From Zwartia hollandica (GTDB lineage Bacteria; Pseudomonadota; Gammaproteobacteria; Burkholderiales; Burkholderiaceae_B): a stretch of DNA of 64,000 bases. This document shows, one piece after another, positions 34,775 through 43,736 of the stretch. Each line of letters begins with the position of its first letter. Positions within the stretch are counted from its first letter, which is position 1. Location of the stretch: NCBI RefSeq assembly GCF_019923725.1, contig NZ_JAHXRI010000025.1:124001-188000 (forward strand), read 5' to 3'. Both the position numbers and the translations under genes were made by a program. A model generated the notes under the pieces. That model had not been told where the DNA came from, ran no database searches, and saw only the letters and a program-made list of their open reading frames with translations.

Positions 34775-36313
34775 TTAAAAATCAAGTGTGTGCTGTGGCG
34801 AGACTGGTGGGGCAGTGCCAGATTTTGGTTTGTTGCGCAACACCGGGCGCTTACGCGACCCGTGCTTATTTAAGACTGCTGATTTCTCTGCAGAGACTTC
34901 AGGTCGTCCACGTCGCTCAAACAGTTTTTGTTTTGCCGCACGTGTCGACATTTCTAAGTCTACGATTGGTGCGTTGATTTTAGGGGGAGAGACCTTAGAG
35001 ACTGTACGAATCAAGTCGTCGGGGATTTTCCAAGGTTCAAAAACCCAAGGGTCAGGTACTTGTCTGAGCTCCGGCAGCCACTTTCGGACGAATACGCCTC
35101 TGGGATCGTGATCCTGCGCTTGTTTGATTGGGTTGTAGATGCGTGGAATGTTGATTCCCGTCGTACCCGATTGCATCTGCATCTGACTCCAGTGAATGCC
35201 AGGTTCGTAATCAAGGAAGTGCCGTGCTAGCCAGTTTCCAACGGGTTTCCAGTGGAGCCAAAGTGGGTATGCCGCTGTTGAGACAAGCATGGCACGCATA
35301 CGAAAATTAATCCAACCCGTGTGTTTGAGCATCGCAACACAAGCATCCACTATTGGCCATCCTGTCCGGCCTTCACTCAGTGCGTCGAAGTGTTTGGCGT
35401 TCCAGTCATTCTCACGCAGCCCATCGTAGCCGCGGTGCATATTTTGGAACTCAAGCTCTGGTTCGCATTCAAGCTTTTGGATGAAGTGGCAGTGCCAGTA
35501 CAAGCGGCTCACCATACTGCGCAGGCCTTTAGCACGACGACTATCTTCTTGTGTCTCGTCCGCTATTGCATACATGACCCGCTGATAGACTTCTCGAACG
35601 CTAACACAGCCGTGTGTTAGATAGGGCGAAATCCTTGAGCATGCGGTCGGTGCTGAAAGCGGAGAGGAAATGCCGCCGCGATAGCTCTCACTTCGATTGT
35701 TGATGAAATCGTCGAGCACATACATAGCCTGAGACCGCCCACCGCGCTGGCGGCTGGGTGGATCAAGCAAATCGATCGCGAGCTGCTCTGCCGTCGGAGG
35801 TTTGACCTGCTCGACCAGCGGTTGGAACGATACGAGGCGCTCGGGTGTCGGCGTTTGCGACTGACTTGTATGTTGAGTCCAAAGCCTCTGCCAATCATCG
35901 CGATCAAGGCGGCCACGAAAGACTCCCGACTGTATGGGTTCGTGCCAAGCGATATTTTTGTTTTTACACCAGCCTTTCACTGCGAGATCGCGCATAAAAG
36001 AGGCATAGTTACCAGTCTCTTGGTGAGAGTAGATTGCATCAAACGGGGTATGTGCATGCAGACGTTCGAGGACGTCGCACGCTTCGCCCGTTAATACATG
36101 CAGGGTCGCACCAAGTTTCTTGAGCGCGACATATAGGTCGCGCAGACTTTCAAGAATAAAGTCGTAGTGCTGCTTGGAGGCATCGGGACCTTGCCAGATG
36201 CTTGGTTCGACAATGTAAATACAGCATACCGCTCCTGCCTCGGCTGCCTTGGCAAGTGCCGCGTTGTCGTGGATGCGCAAATCCTTTTTGAACCAGACAA
36301 CGCTTTTTGCCAT
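34775..36313 (-). CDS. Divergent photolyase/cryptochrome family flavoprotein
   Basis: A 512-residue protein: antenna domain ([18 protein letters not shown] at the N-terminus), helical FAD domain ([19 protein letters not shown], then [18 protein letters not shown]) and a basic C-terminal tail of about 60 residues ending TLDF. In E. coli-type CPD photolyase the FAD region reads NNGGWQWAASTG; here it is [13 protein letters not shown], so the asparagine that faces the flavin N5 is not kept and the tryptophan electron chain may differ. It therefore belongs to a separate prokaryotic branch, with repair or signalling role undetermined. It is the first of three same-strand photolyase genes. Confidence 0.88.
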   Translation of the reverse strand: MAKSVVWFKKDLRIHDNAALAKAAEAGAVCCIYIVEPSIWQGPDASKQHYDFILESLRDLYVALKKLGATLHVLTGEACDVLERLHAHTPFDAIYSHQETGNYASFMRDLAVKGWCKNKNIAWHEPIQSGVFRGRLDRDDWQRLWTQHTSQSQTPTPERLVSFQPLVEQVKPPTAEQLAIDLLDPPSRQRGGRSQAMYVLDDFINNRSESYRGGISSPLSAPTACSRISPYLTHGCVSVREVYQRVMYAIADETQEDSRRAKGLRSMVSRLYWHCHFIQKLECEPELEFQNMHRGYDGLRENDWNAKHFDALSEGRTGWPIVDACVAMLKHTGWINFRMRAMLVSTAAYPLWLHWKPVGNWLARHFLDYEPGIHWSQMQMQSGTTGINIPRIYNPIKQAQDHDPRGVFVRKWLPELRQVPDPWVFEPWKIPDDLIRTVSKVSPPKINAPIVDLEMSTRAAKQKLFERRGRPEVSAEKSAVLNKHGSRKRPVLRNKPKSGTAPPVSPQHTLDF

Positions 36314-36342
36314 TGCAGTGAGGGTGATCGGTTCTCCGCGGG

Positions 36343-37713
36343 CTAGGCCGAGAAGAGCGTTCTCAAGGAGGGTAGTGTTTCTAACGCCACAATCCGGTCG
36401 TACAGACCAGCGTCTGCGCCCTTGATCGCTGGATTGATTGCACGACCCGTTATGACGCAGTCATTGAATTTCTTTTTTAAGCCTGCGGCGTCAATCGGAT
36501 TCTTCGAGTTGCCAAGCGGGAAACGAATTTCGCCAGAATCAAAACTGCGTCCATCCGTCGTTTTGATGACAACCCGATCTGTGAACGCAAAAGCGGGCTC
36601 TAGCGGACAGAAAGTGTCAACGGTCGACACCTTTACTTTGCTGTAGAGGTTCGAGACATCTTTGCGCGTCGCGAATTCATCGGTCAACTGGGATAGTCCA
36701 ACTTCCCGCGCAACGATCGCAGACGCGACGGCAAACTGGGCGCTGAACTTAGCTTCCAGGCCGGTCTTAGGATGATGGTTACGCAGCATAGATGCTTGTG
36801 CGGGTCCCATGGTGAGCGCGACTTCTGCAATCTCTTCAGGCTGCAAGTTTTCTCGATCTGCAATCTCAATCACGCCATCAATGGTGCGATGACTCGAATA
36901 GCATACGGGGTAGCGCTTGATAGATAAACCGCTATCGAGAATCCTGAGCGTTTTACCTAATGTGTCGGCAGGGCGGGTACGGTCGACTTTCCCGGCCAGG
37001 GAGAGTGCAAAGAGATAGCCGGCAGGGTGCTCAAAGACGTCAGGCGCTGAAGTCATCCCAAGCTTGGATAACTTGACTGCCTCAATGCCGTGAGAGGCGG
37101 CTCTACCAGCGTGGAAGGGTTTGGTCATGGTTCCAAAGTTGGCGACCAAGCCACTGGCCAGACTTGCTGAAATGGCGAGCGCTTGTCCCGCGTCCGCTTC
37201 ATTCAATTTATTAAGGTATGCGACGGCTGCTGCTGCACCAACCGCACCAAAAACGCCGGTGGGATGCCAGCCTTTTAAGTGATATTGATCGGTTTCGCGG
37301 TTGACGAGTTCGCCCCACACTTCGTAGCCGACAACATAAGCGCGTAACGCGTCGAGGCCTGAGCAGTTCAGTTTGTAGCCCTCTGCCAAAATGGCTGGCA
37401 CGAGCACGGTACTTGGATGGCCAGAGATTGCCACATCGTCATAATCCAGCGCATGACCAGCAACAGCACTGATAAATGCTGCTTGTGCAGCGGGGTGCAT
37501 CGTACCGAGAAAGGGCACAGGTGCCTCGGCAGGAGTTGTGGCCTCGGCAAAATACTTGCGTACGATATTGACAACCGGCTCTGCATTGCCAGCCATCATT
37601 GTTGCAATCGTATCGATGAAGCCCGTTTTTGCGACCTCGAGTGCAGCATGTTCATCAGTGCCAAAACTGGGTTTGGCAACGAAGGCGGCGAGTGCTTTAG
37701 TTAGACCTGTCAT
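36343..37713 (-). CDS. MmgE/PrpD family protein
   Basis: A 456-residue protein of the 2-methylcitrate dehydratase / cis-aconitate decarboxylase superfamily. Characteristic parts are ALDYDDVAISGHPSTVLVP, GYEVWGELVN, KGWHPTGVFGAVGAAAAVA and KPFHAGRAASHGIEAVKLS. Members dehydrate or decarboxylate tricarboxylic acids, but most in catabolic clusters are uncharacterised. It is downstream of acyl-CoA dehydrogenase, enoyl-CoA hydratase and CoA-transferase genes on the same strand, and a second family member lies at 47100. Confidence 0.92.
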   Translation of the reverse strand: MTGLTKALAAFVAKPSFGTDEHAALEVAKTGFIDTIATMMAGNAEPVVNIVRKYFAEATTPAEAPVPFLGTMHPAAQAAFISAVAGHALDYDDVAISGHPSTVLVPAILAEGYKLNCSGLDALRAYVVGYEVWGELVNRETDQYHLKGWHPTGVFGAVGAAAAVAYLNKLNEADAGQALAISASLASGLVANFGTMTKPFHAGRAASHGIEAVKLSKLGMTSAPDVFEHPAGYLFALSLAGKVDRTRPADTLGKTLRILDSGLSIKRYPVCYSSHRTIDGVIEIADRENLQPEEIAEVALTMGPAQASMLRNHHPKTGLEAKFSAQFAVASAIVAREVGLSQLTDEFATRKDVSNLYSKVKVSTVDTFCPLEPAFAFTDRVVIKTTDGRSFDSGEIRFPLGNSKNPIDAAGLKKKFNDCVITGRAINPAIKGADAGLYDRIVALETLPSLRTLFSA

Positions 37714-37744
37714 GTTGATGTCTCCGGTATGGCTTTATTTATTG

Positions 37745-38929
37745 TTAGAACGAACGTGGCATGCCAAGCATGTGTTCGCCGATGTACGACAGCACTAGGT
37801 TAGTTGAAATGGGTGCGATCTGGAATAAGCGCGTTTCGCGCCACTTTCTTTCAACGTCATACTCTTTGGCGTAGCCAAATCCGCCGTGGCACTGCAGGCA
37901 AGCTTCTGCCGCATGCCAGGTTGCTTCCGAGGCAAGTAACTTACCCATATTGGCGTCATCGCCACAGGGTAGCCCTGCGTCAAATAGTGCCGCAGCGCGA
38001 CGTAGCACCAGATCGGCCGCATCGGTTTCAGCGTGGGCGCGTGCAATCGGGAACTGAACGGCTTGGTTTTGACCAATGGGGCGATCAAACACACGGCGCT
38101 CGTTAACATAGTTCACTGCAGTCTGGGTAAACCAACGTGCATCGCCAATCGCTTCGGCTGAAACGAGGATGCGCTCCGCATTCATGCCATCCAGAATGTA
38201 TTTGAAGCCTTTGCCTTCGTCACCAATTAGGCAATCCGCAGGGATCTTGAGATTATCAAAAAAGACCTCGGTCGCATGGTGGTTCACCATTGCCTTGAGC
38301 GGACGAATGTCCAGACCTTTACCTAGGCCATCACGGATGTCGAGCAAAAATACCGAGAGTCCATCGCTCTTCTTTTTGATCTGATCAAGTGGTGTGGTTC
38401 GTGCGAGCAAAAGCATGAGGTCAGAGTGCAGCGCACGCGAGGTCCAGACTTTTTGACCGTTGATGACGTAATGATCACCTTGACGTTCAGCACGCGTTTT
38501 CAGTTTGGTCGTGTCTGTACCGGTGGTGGGCTCTGTGACGCCAAAGGCTTGAAGGCGAAGTTTGCCGCTCGCGATATCAGGAAGATATTTTTTCTTTTGC
38601 GCTTCGCTGCCATGACGCAGCACGGTTCCCATTGTGTACATCTGTGCATGGCATGCGCCTGCGTTACAGCCTGAGGCGTGGATGGTTTCAAGGATCACCA
38701 TCGCTGCGCGCAAGGGCATGCCGCTGCCACCGTACTCTTCAGGGATCAAGGCACCAAGGTAGCCTGATGCAGTGAGGGCTTGCACAAATTCAGTTGGGTA
38801 GGCGAGAGTCTCTTCTAGTCCGCGCCAGTACGACCCTGGAAAGTCGGCACAAACGCGTTTTACACCTTCGCGAATTTCTGGATAATCTTCGCCAGTCGAA
38901 ATGCTAATGTTTTGGACGGGTTGACTCAT
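37745..38929 (-). CDS. Acyl-CoA dehydrogenase
   Basis: A 394-residue flavoenzyme with the N-terminal helical domain, the middle domain AFGVTEPTTGTDTTKLKTRA and the C-terminal helix CLQCHGGFGYAKEYDVERKWRE. It oxidises an acyl-CoA to the 2-enoyl-CoA and hands electrons to ETF. The region before the C-terminus, RLFQIAPISTNLVLSYIGEHMLG, is conserved. The downstream-encoded hydratase and CoA-transferase (adjacent, same strand) would provide the next and previous steps. Confidence 0.93.
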   Translation of the reverse strand: MSQPVQNISISTGEDYPEIREGVKRVCADFPGSYWRGLEETLAYPTEFVQALTASGYLGALIPEEYGGSGMPLRAAMVILETIHASGCNAGACHAQMYTMGTVLRHGSEAQKKKYLPDIASGKLRLQAFGVTEPTTGTDTTKLKTRAERQGDHYVINGQKVWTSRALHSDLMLLLARTTPLDQIKKKSDGLSVFLLDIRDGLGKGLDIRPLKAMVNHHATEVFFDNLKIPADCLIGDEGKGFKYILDGMNAERILVSAEAIGDARWFTQTAVNYVNERRVFDRPIGQNQAVQFPIARAHAETDAADLVLRRAAALFDAGLPCGDDANMGKLLASEATWHAAEACLQCHGGFGYAKEYDVERKWRETRLFQIAPISTNLVLSYIGEHMLGMPRSF

Positions 38930-38931
38930 GA

Positions 38932-39732
38932 TTAACAGCCTTTAAAGTTTGCTTTTCGTTTTTCGTTAAAGGCTTTGACGCCTTCCATGCGATCTTCGGT
39001 GTCAATAAGATGGTTGTACGCTTCAATTTCAAAGCGGAATGCCGTGCGCAACTCCATTTGACCGCCATAACGCACAGACTTCTTAATTTGCCGCACAGAT
39101 AATGGGGCATTGGAAGCGATGACTTCTGCTGTTTCCAGCGCCTTTGCCAGCACTTCTGTGGGTTCGAGGATGGCATTGATCAAGCCGTATTCACTTGCTT
39201 GCTGTGCGCTGAACGGCTTGCCGGTCATGAGGATCTCTTTGGCGCGTCGCTCGCCGATGGCGCGCGGTAGGTTTTGGGTGCCACCAGCCCCCGGCATGAT
39301 GCCTAAGGTCACTTCGGTCAAGGCGAAGCGCGCAGCATTGCTGGCGTAGATGAAGTCGCAGGACAAGGCCATCTCGAGTCCACCGGCGTAGGCGTGCCCA
39401 TTGACCGCAGCGATCACTGGGATGGGCAAGTCCACTAGGGTCCAATACATGCGCTCAAAGAGCTCATGCTGCAGCGTCCATTGCTTCTTGGTCATCCCGT
39501 TACGTTCTTTGAGATCGCCGCCAGCACAGAATATCTTCTCTCCGGCGCCGGTCAGGACGATGCAGCGGATGTCGCCTGCGTCAGCGGTCAGACGGTTCCA
39601 AAGATCGAGCAAGTCATGGCCAGATTGTGTATTAATCGCGTTGCCGACCTGGGGTCGATTAAGCGTTACTTTTAGAACATGCGCACCCACCATTTCAGTG
39701 GCGATCGTTTCGTATGCGGGGAAAGCGGTCAT
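38932..39732 (-). CDS. Enoyl-CoA hydratase/isomerase family protein
   Basis: A 266-residue crotonase-fold protein. The oxyanion-hole segment is FCAGGDLKERNG and the glutamate-bearing motif is FALTEVTLGIMPGAGGTQNL. It would hydrate the enoyl-CoA made by the adjacent dehydrogenase. Its gene starts two bases after the end of the dehydrogenase coordinates on the minus strand order and overlaps the CaiB stop (ATGA), so all are one operon. Confidence 0.93.
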   Translation of the reverse strand: MTAFPAYETIATEMVGAHVLKVTLNRPQVGNAINTQSGHDLLDLWNRLTADAGDIRCIVLTGAGEKIFCAGGDLKERNGMTKKQWTLQHELFERMYWTLVDLPIPVIAAVNGHAYAGGLEMALSCDFIYASNAARFALTEVTLGIMPGAGGTQNLPRAIGERRAKEILMTGKPFSAQQASEYGLINAILEPTEVLAKALETAEVIASNAPLSVRQIKKSVRYGGQMELRTAFRFEIEAYNHLIDTEDRMEGVKAFNEKRKANFKGC

Positions 39733-40895
39733 TTCTTATTCCTTTGATTAATCAAATCTGAGTGTTCGCCAAGTTTGGGAGGCGGTGCGCTTGGGTGTGG
39801 TCGCACACCGTCAAAACTAATTGGCAGCCCGATGAAGCGCATTCCTGAACCGGGCACATCTTGAATCAAACCGAGCGCCTCAGTCTGTGGATGTGCAGCC
39901 ATTTGAGCGATATCGTTAACGGGTGCGCAAGGGACTCCAGCTTTCTCGAGCTCCGCAACCCAGTGTGAAGTTGGCTTAGCGACAATCAGCGCATCAAGCA
40001 TGCCGTAGAGCAGTGTTTCGTTTTCGACACGTTTAGGGTTGTCGGTAAAGCGTGGATCGTCGATCCATTCCGGATGTCCAACCGTTTTGGCGAGAGATTT
40101 AAATAGAGCGTCGCTGCCGGCAGCAATCACGAGCTCACCGTCACTGGTCAGATAGCTTTTGTACGGGACAATTCCTGCGGCACCGGAGCCTTGTTTTGCC
40201 ATGACTTTACCGCTAGCAAAGTACTGCGCCGCCAACAAAGAAACCCAAGTTGTTGCGGTTTCAAAAAGCGATACATCGACCACTCTGCCACGGCCCGTCG
40301 TGTGGCGTTCTAGCAGGGCGGTGAGGGCGCCAATCACGGCCCACATCCCGGTGCCCATGTCCACGATCGATGCACCCACGCGCACCGCAGGTCTGCCTGG
40401 CTCGCCCGTGGTGCTCATGATGCCCCCAAAGGCCTGCATCAACGGATCGTAGCCAGGACGATCCTTGAGTGGTCCGGTATTTCCGAACGCGCCAAGATTG
40501 CAGTAGATCAGGCGCGGTTGGCGAGCAAGAAGGGTGGCGCCATCAAGTCCGAGCTTTTGAACATGACCAGGCCGTAGATTTTGAATCACGATATCAGCGT
40601 GCTCGCAGATGTACTGGCGCAGGGCTTCGACCTCAGTCTCATTACGTAGGTCGCAGACTACCGACTTTTTATTGCGATTGAGCGATTGAAAAAAGGGTGA
40701 GGCACCTTCCCAGAAAGGGGGACCCCACTTTCGGGCATCGTCACCGTCTGACTTTTCAATTTTGATAACATGGGCACCCAGCTCGCCGAAAATCTGACCA
40801 GCGAAAGGGGCTGCCACACTGTTTCCCAGTTCGATCACCACGAGTCCCGCGAAAGGGGTGGCACCGAGGGATTGCTGCTGCGTATGCTCAGACAT
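39729..40895 (-). CDS. CaiB/BaiF family CoA-transferase
   Basis: A 388-residue family III CoA-transferase with VIELGNSVAAPFAGQIFGEL, FFQSLNRNKKSVVCDLRN and the active-site aspartate in VGASIVDMGTGMWAV. It is first in the minus-strand chain CaiB - enoyl-CoA hydratase - acyl-CoA dehydrogenase - MmgE/PrpD and would activate the starting acid by CoA transfer. It shares only family features with the CaiB at 26988, so the two are old paralogues. Confidence 0.93.
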   Translation of the reverse strand: MSEHTQQQSLGATPFAGLVVIELGNSVAAPFAGQIFGELGAHVIKIEKSDGDDARKWGPPFWEGASPFFQSLNRNKKSVVCDLRNETEVEALRQYICEHADIVIQNLRPGHVQKLGLDGATLLARQPRLIYCNLGAFGNTGPLKDRPGYDPLMQAFGGIMSTTGEPGRPAVRVGASIVDMGTGMWAVIGALTALLERHTTGRGRVVDVSLFETATTWVSLLAAQYFASGKVMAKQGSGAAGIVPYKSYLTSDGELVIAAGSDALFKSLAKTVGHPEWIDDPRFTDNPKRVENETLLYGMLDALIVAKPTSHWVAELEKAGVPCAPVNDIAQMAAHPQTEALGLIQDVPGSGMRFIGLPISFDGVRPHPSAPPPKLGEHSDLINQRNKK

Positions 40896-40932
40896 TTTTA
40901 ATGTAATTTTGGGATGATTCGTCTCTCCAAAA

Positions 40933-41015
40933 TTATGTCACGAATTGACCTCCATCAACGCCTAGACAGTGTGTCCGGCAAGGAGTTGACCGCATAGCGG
41001 AATGCGGCCGGCGCT
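40933..41015 (-). pseudogene. Frameshifted C-terminal relic of a short-chain dehydrogenase gene
   Basis: Read on the minus strand, one frame gives CGQLLAGHTV followed by a stop, and the neighbouring frame continues CLGVDGGQFVT then TAA at 40933-40935. Joined, GQLLAGHT + GVDGGQFVT is the typical SDR C-terminus (TGHT-x-VDGGQ). Only about 25 codons remain, directly between the MBL hydrolase stop (41016) and the CaiB gene. This looks like the residue of a gene deletion with a frameshift; alignment by eye only. Confidence 0.6.
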
Positions 41016-41705
41016 CTAGCGCAAAATCAGTTCGATGGAAGGGGGTTCGTCCCAAATCCAGTTGCCATGACGGCGAAAGATCTCTGGGAAGTGACCAGGA
41101 ACCACGATGTCGGTATTTGCACAAATTTCTGCGATCGAGCGCCTGGAGTCCTCAGTCGAGCCAAAGCACATGTCGCCGACCTGGGCCAGGACCTCTTTTG
41201 GGTATTTGATTGCATCGCCCGCTAAGACGACCCGACGACCATCTTCCTGCGCGAAACGCAGGGCTTGACAGCCGGTCGTATGTCCTGGGACTTCAAAGTG
41301 CTCGATCCCGGGAGCAATTATGCCGCGCTGCGGCAACACGCGTAATTCAAAGTCTGCGAGGAGGTCGTGGATTTTCCAGGGAATAAACAAGTCGTCTGGA
41401 TGTGGGTTGCGCGCGTATTCAATTTCTGTTTTGCCGACTGCGACGGGAACACCCTTGAAGAGATCGAGGTTCTGGCAATGATCGAAATGCAGATGCGATA
41501 GAAAAACAAGATCAATATCCGTGGGAGCAAGCCCTCGGTCTTTCAGGCCGTTGATGAGACCCTTGCGTACACAGTAGTGACCCGTGTCGAACAAAACACG
41601 CGTGCCGTCCGCGGCAGTGACGAGTGCGACGTTGCATAATCCAAAAAAGCCACCTTTGAAGCTTAAGCTATTACCTCGGACGAGTAGTTCGTATTTTGCG
41701 TGCAC
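41016..41705 (-). CDS. Metallo-beta-lactamase fold hydrolase
   Basis: A 229-residue MBL protein with the two-metal motif SHLHFDH (His71, His73, Asp75, His76) and further ligands in VPGHTTGCQALRF and LAGDAIKYPKE. The start is a GTG at 41705 with GGAG upstream. It resembles lactonase/glyoxalase-II type hydrolases; a thioester, lactone or CoA-ester substrate would fit the catabolic neighbours, but it is not determined. Confidence 0.87.
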   Translation of the reverse strand: MHAKYELLVRGNSLSFKGGFFGLCNVALVTAADGTRVLFDTGHYCVRKGLINGLKDRGLAPTDIDLVFLSHLHFDHCQNLDLFKGVPVAVGKTEIEYARNPHPDDLFIPWKIHDLLADFELRVLPQRGIIAPGIEHFEVPGHTTGCQALRFAQEDGRRVVLAGDAIKYPKEVLAQVGDMCFGSTEDSRRSIAEICANTDIVVPGHFPEIFRRHGNWIWDEPPSIELILR

Positions 41706-41736
41706 GGGGGATCTCCAGACGAATGAGTGCGCCTAA

Positions 41737-42804
41737 TTACTTCAGTTGCTCACAAACGGCAGCCGTAACTTGTGCAGTAGTCGCCAAGCCACCTAGATCA
41801 CGGGTATGCAGGCGAGGGTTTGCAGTGACGGCCTCAATTGCCTGCATTAAACGATCTGCTGCAACCTGCTCACCGAGGTGCTCGAGCAGCATTACTACGG
41901 ACCAGAATGTACCGATTGGGTTAGCAAGACCTTTGCCCATAATGTCGAAAGCCGAGCCGTGAATGGGTTCGAACATAGAGGGGTAGCGTCTTTCTGGATC
42001 AATGTTGCCCGTCGGCGCAATCCCTAGACTGCCAGCTAAAGCGGCTGCAAGATCACTCAAAATGTCTGCGTGCAGATTAGTCGCGACAATCGTGTCGAGC
42101 GTGGCGGGGCGGTTCACCATGCGGGCTGTCGCTGCGTCAACAAGCTCCTTGTCCCATTTGACATCAGGAAATTCTTTCGCGATTTGGACCGCAATCTCGT
42201 CCCACATCACCATGGCGTGACGCTGCGCATTCGACTTCGTGACGACGGTCAACAACTTACGTGGGCGCGACTGTGCAAGGTTGAAGGCATAACGCATGAT
42301 GCGTTCAACGCCGGCTCGCGTCATCATGCTCACATCGGTTGCCACCTCAATAGGGTGGCCTTGATGGGCTCGGCCGCCAACGCCTGAATACTCACCTTCT
42401 GAGTTTTCGCGCACAATGATCCAGTTAAGCTGTTCAGGTGTGCAGCGTTTGAGCGGTGCATCGATACCAGGCAAAATTCGCGTGGGACGAACGTTCGCGT
42501 ACTGATCGAAGCCCTGGCAGATTTTTAAACGTAAGCCCCACAGGGTGATGTGGTCCGGAATATGGGGATCACCAGCGGAGCCGAACAAAATGGCATCCTT
42601 GTCGCGCAAGGCGTTGAGGCCCTCCTCAGGCATCATCATTCCATGCTTGCGGTAGTAGTCGCCACCCCAATCAAAGTCCTGAAATTCAAACTTTATATTT
42701 TTGTCTTTCTGGGCAATGGCCTCTAAAACTTTTTGGCCCTCAGGGACGACTTCTTTTCCAATGCCGTCTCCGGGGATTGTTGCTATGCGATATGTTTTCA
42801 TCAT
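41737..42804 (-). CDS. ttuC: Tartrate dehydrogenase/decarboxylase type isocitrate dehydrogenase-like enzyme
   Basis: A 355-residue decarboxylating dehydrogenase of the isopropylmalate/isocitrate superfamily. The N-terminus IATIPGDGIGKEVVPEG, the Mg/substrate motif VRENSEGEYSG and the C-terminal FEPIHGSAFDIMGKGLANP are present, and the 2-hydroxyacid pocket LYANVRPTR-like stretch is DQYANVRPTRIL. This pattern fits tartrate dehydrogenase (TtuC/YeaU), also active on malate. With the lyase and amidase genes next door, a role in oxidising a hydroxy-dicarboxylic acid is likely. Confidence 0.88.
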   Translation of the reverse strand: MMKTYRIATIPGDGIGKEVVPEGQKVLEAIAQKDKNIKFEFQDFDWGGDYYRKHGMMMPEEGLNALRDKDAILFGSAGDPHIPDHITLWGLRLKICQGFDQYANVRPTRILPGIDAPLKRCTPEQLNWIIVRENSEGEYSGVGGRAHQGHPIEVATDVSMMTRAGVERIMRYAFNLAQSRPRKLLTVVTKSNAQRHAMVMWDEIAVQIAKEFPDVKWDKELVDAATARMVNRPATLDTIVATNLHADILSDLAAALAGSLGIAPTGNIDPERRYPSMFEPIHGSAFDIMGKGLANPIGTFWSVVMLLEHLGEQVAADRLMQAIEAVTANPRLHTRDLGGLATTAQVTAAVCEQLK

Positions 42805-42866
42805 TTTGTTTATGTGTGTCGTTAAAGCTACTGCTTCAAAGGGTGTGGATGGTCTGTCTAAGCGGT

Positions 42867-43736
42867 TCAGCGCTCGCCACTCTCGTAGCGCTTGCCGCGC
42901 GCCAATAGTTCCGGAGTCCCAATGAGGTCATTAAGCCCATCAAAGTCGAGCATTCTGTCCTGAAAGGCTTGAGTGCTACCGGTCTGCTTAAGGCTTCCAT
43001 AATATTGCTGCAGTGTATTTGCCACGGCGCGGACCGTGCCGCCTGGAAAAATTACGATGGAATAGCCAAGCGACTGTAGCACTTGTGTCGATTTTACTGG
43101 CGTTTTTCCACCCTCGACCATATTGACCAAGAGGGGCGCGCGGCCCTTGAACTGCGCGTTCACGACTTGCATTTGCTCGTCGGATCGAACCGCCTCCACA
43201 AACAATACATCAGCACCGGCGGCGAGGTATTTCTCAGCGCGTTCCAAGGCAGCTTCGAAACCCTCGACGGCGACAGCATCGGTACGCGCCATAATCAGCG
43301 TGTCGGCGTTGTGGCGCGCGTCAGTCGCTGCCTGAATCTTGCCTACCATCTCTTGCGTACTAACAAGCGTTTTTCCTTCGAGGTGCCCACAGCGTTTGGG
43401 AAAACTCTGGTCTTCGAGCTGAATGATGTTTGCACCGCTGCGTTCGAAGCCGCGTACTGTGCGTTCCGTGTTGAGTGCGTTCCCAAATCCCGTATCCGCA
43501 TCCACGATGATAGGCAACTTTATACGGTCACGTATTTGAGCAATTTTTTCATTGACCTCGGTGAACGTGGTTAAGCCGACGTCGGAGCGCCCGAGCGTGG
43601 TGTAAGCAATCGATGCGCCCGACAGATACACCGCTTCAAAACCAGTTTGCTCAGCGACCATTGCAGAGAAGGCATCGTAGATGCCTGGTGCAAGGAGAAT
43701 CTCTTCTTTTTGTAAACGTTGTTTAACGGTCATCAT
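42867..43736 (-). CDS. Isocitrate lyase/PEP mutase family protein (methylisocitrate lyase-like)
   Basis: A 289-residue barrel enzyme. Conserved parts are DADTGFGNALN (metal site), QLEDQSFPKRCGHLEGK with the catalytic Cys of the lyases (KRCGH), and ARTDAVAVEGFEAALERA. It cleaves C-C bonds of 2-methylisocitrate-like or oxaloacetate-like substrates. It overlaps the amidase gene by four bases (ATGA). In combination with MmgE/PrpD proteins a methylcitrate-like scheme is suggestive, but no PrpC is seen. Confidence 0.88.
   Translation of the reverse strand: MMTVKQRLQKEEILLAPGIYDAFSAMVAEQTGFEAVYLSGASIAYTTLGRSDVGLTTFTEVNEKIAQIRDRIKLPIIVDADTGFGNALNTERTVRGFERSGANIIQLEDQSFPKRCGHLEGKTLVSTQEMVGKIQAATDARHNADTLIMARTDAVAVEGFEAALERAEKYLAAGADVLFVEAVRSDEQMQVVNAQFKGRAPLLVNMVEGGKTPVKSTQVLQSLGYSIVIFPGGTVRAVANTLQQYYGSLKQTGSTQAFQDRMLDFDGLNDLIGTPELLARGKRYESGER

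Noticed and set aside
40933-41124. Intact 63-codon gene on the minus strand
   Set aside because: Its upstream half lies inside the MBL gene in another frame; only the last residues resemble an SDR tail, so I treat it as a relic.
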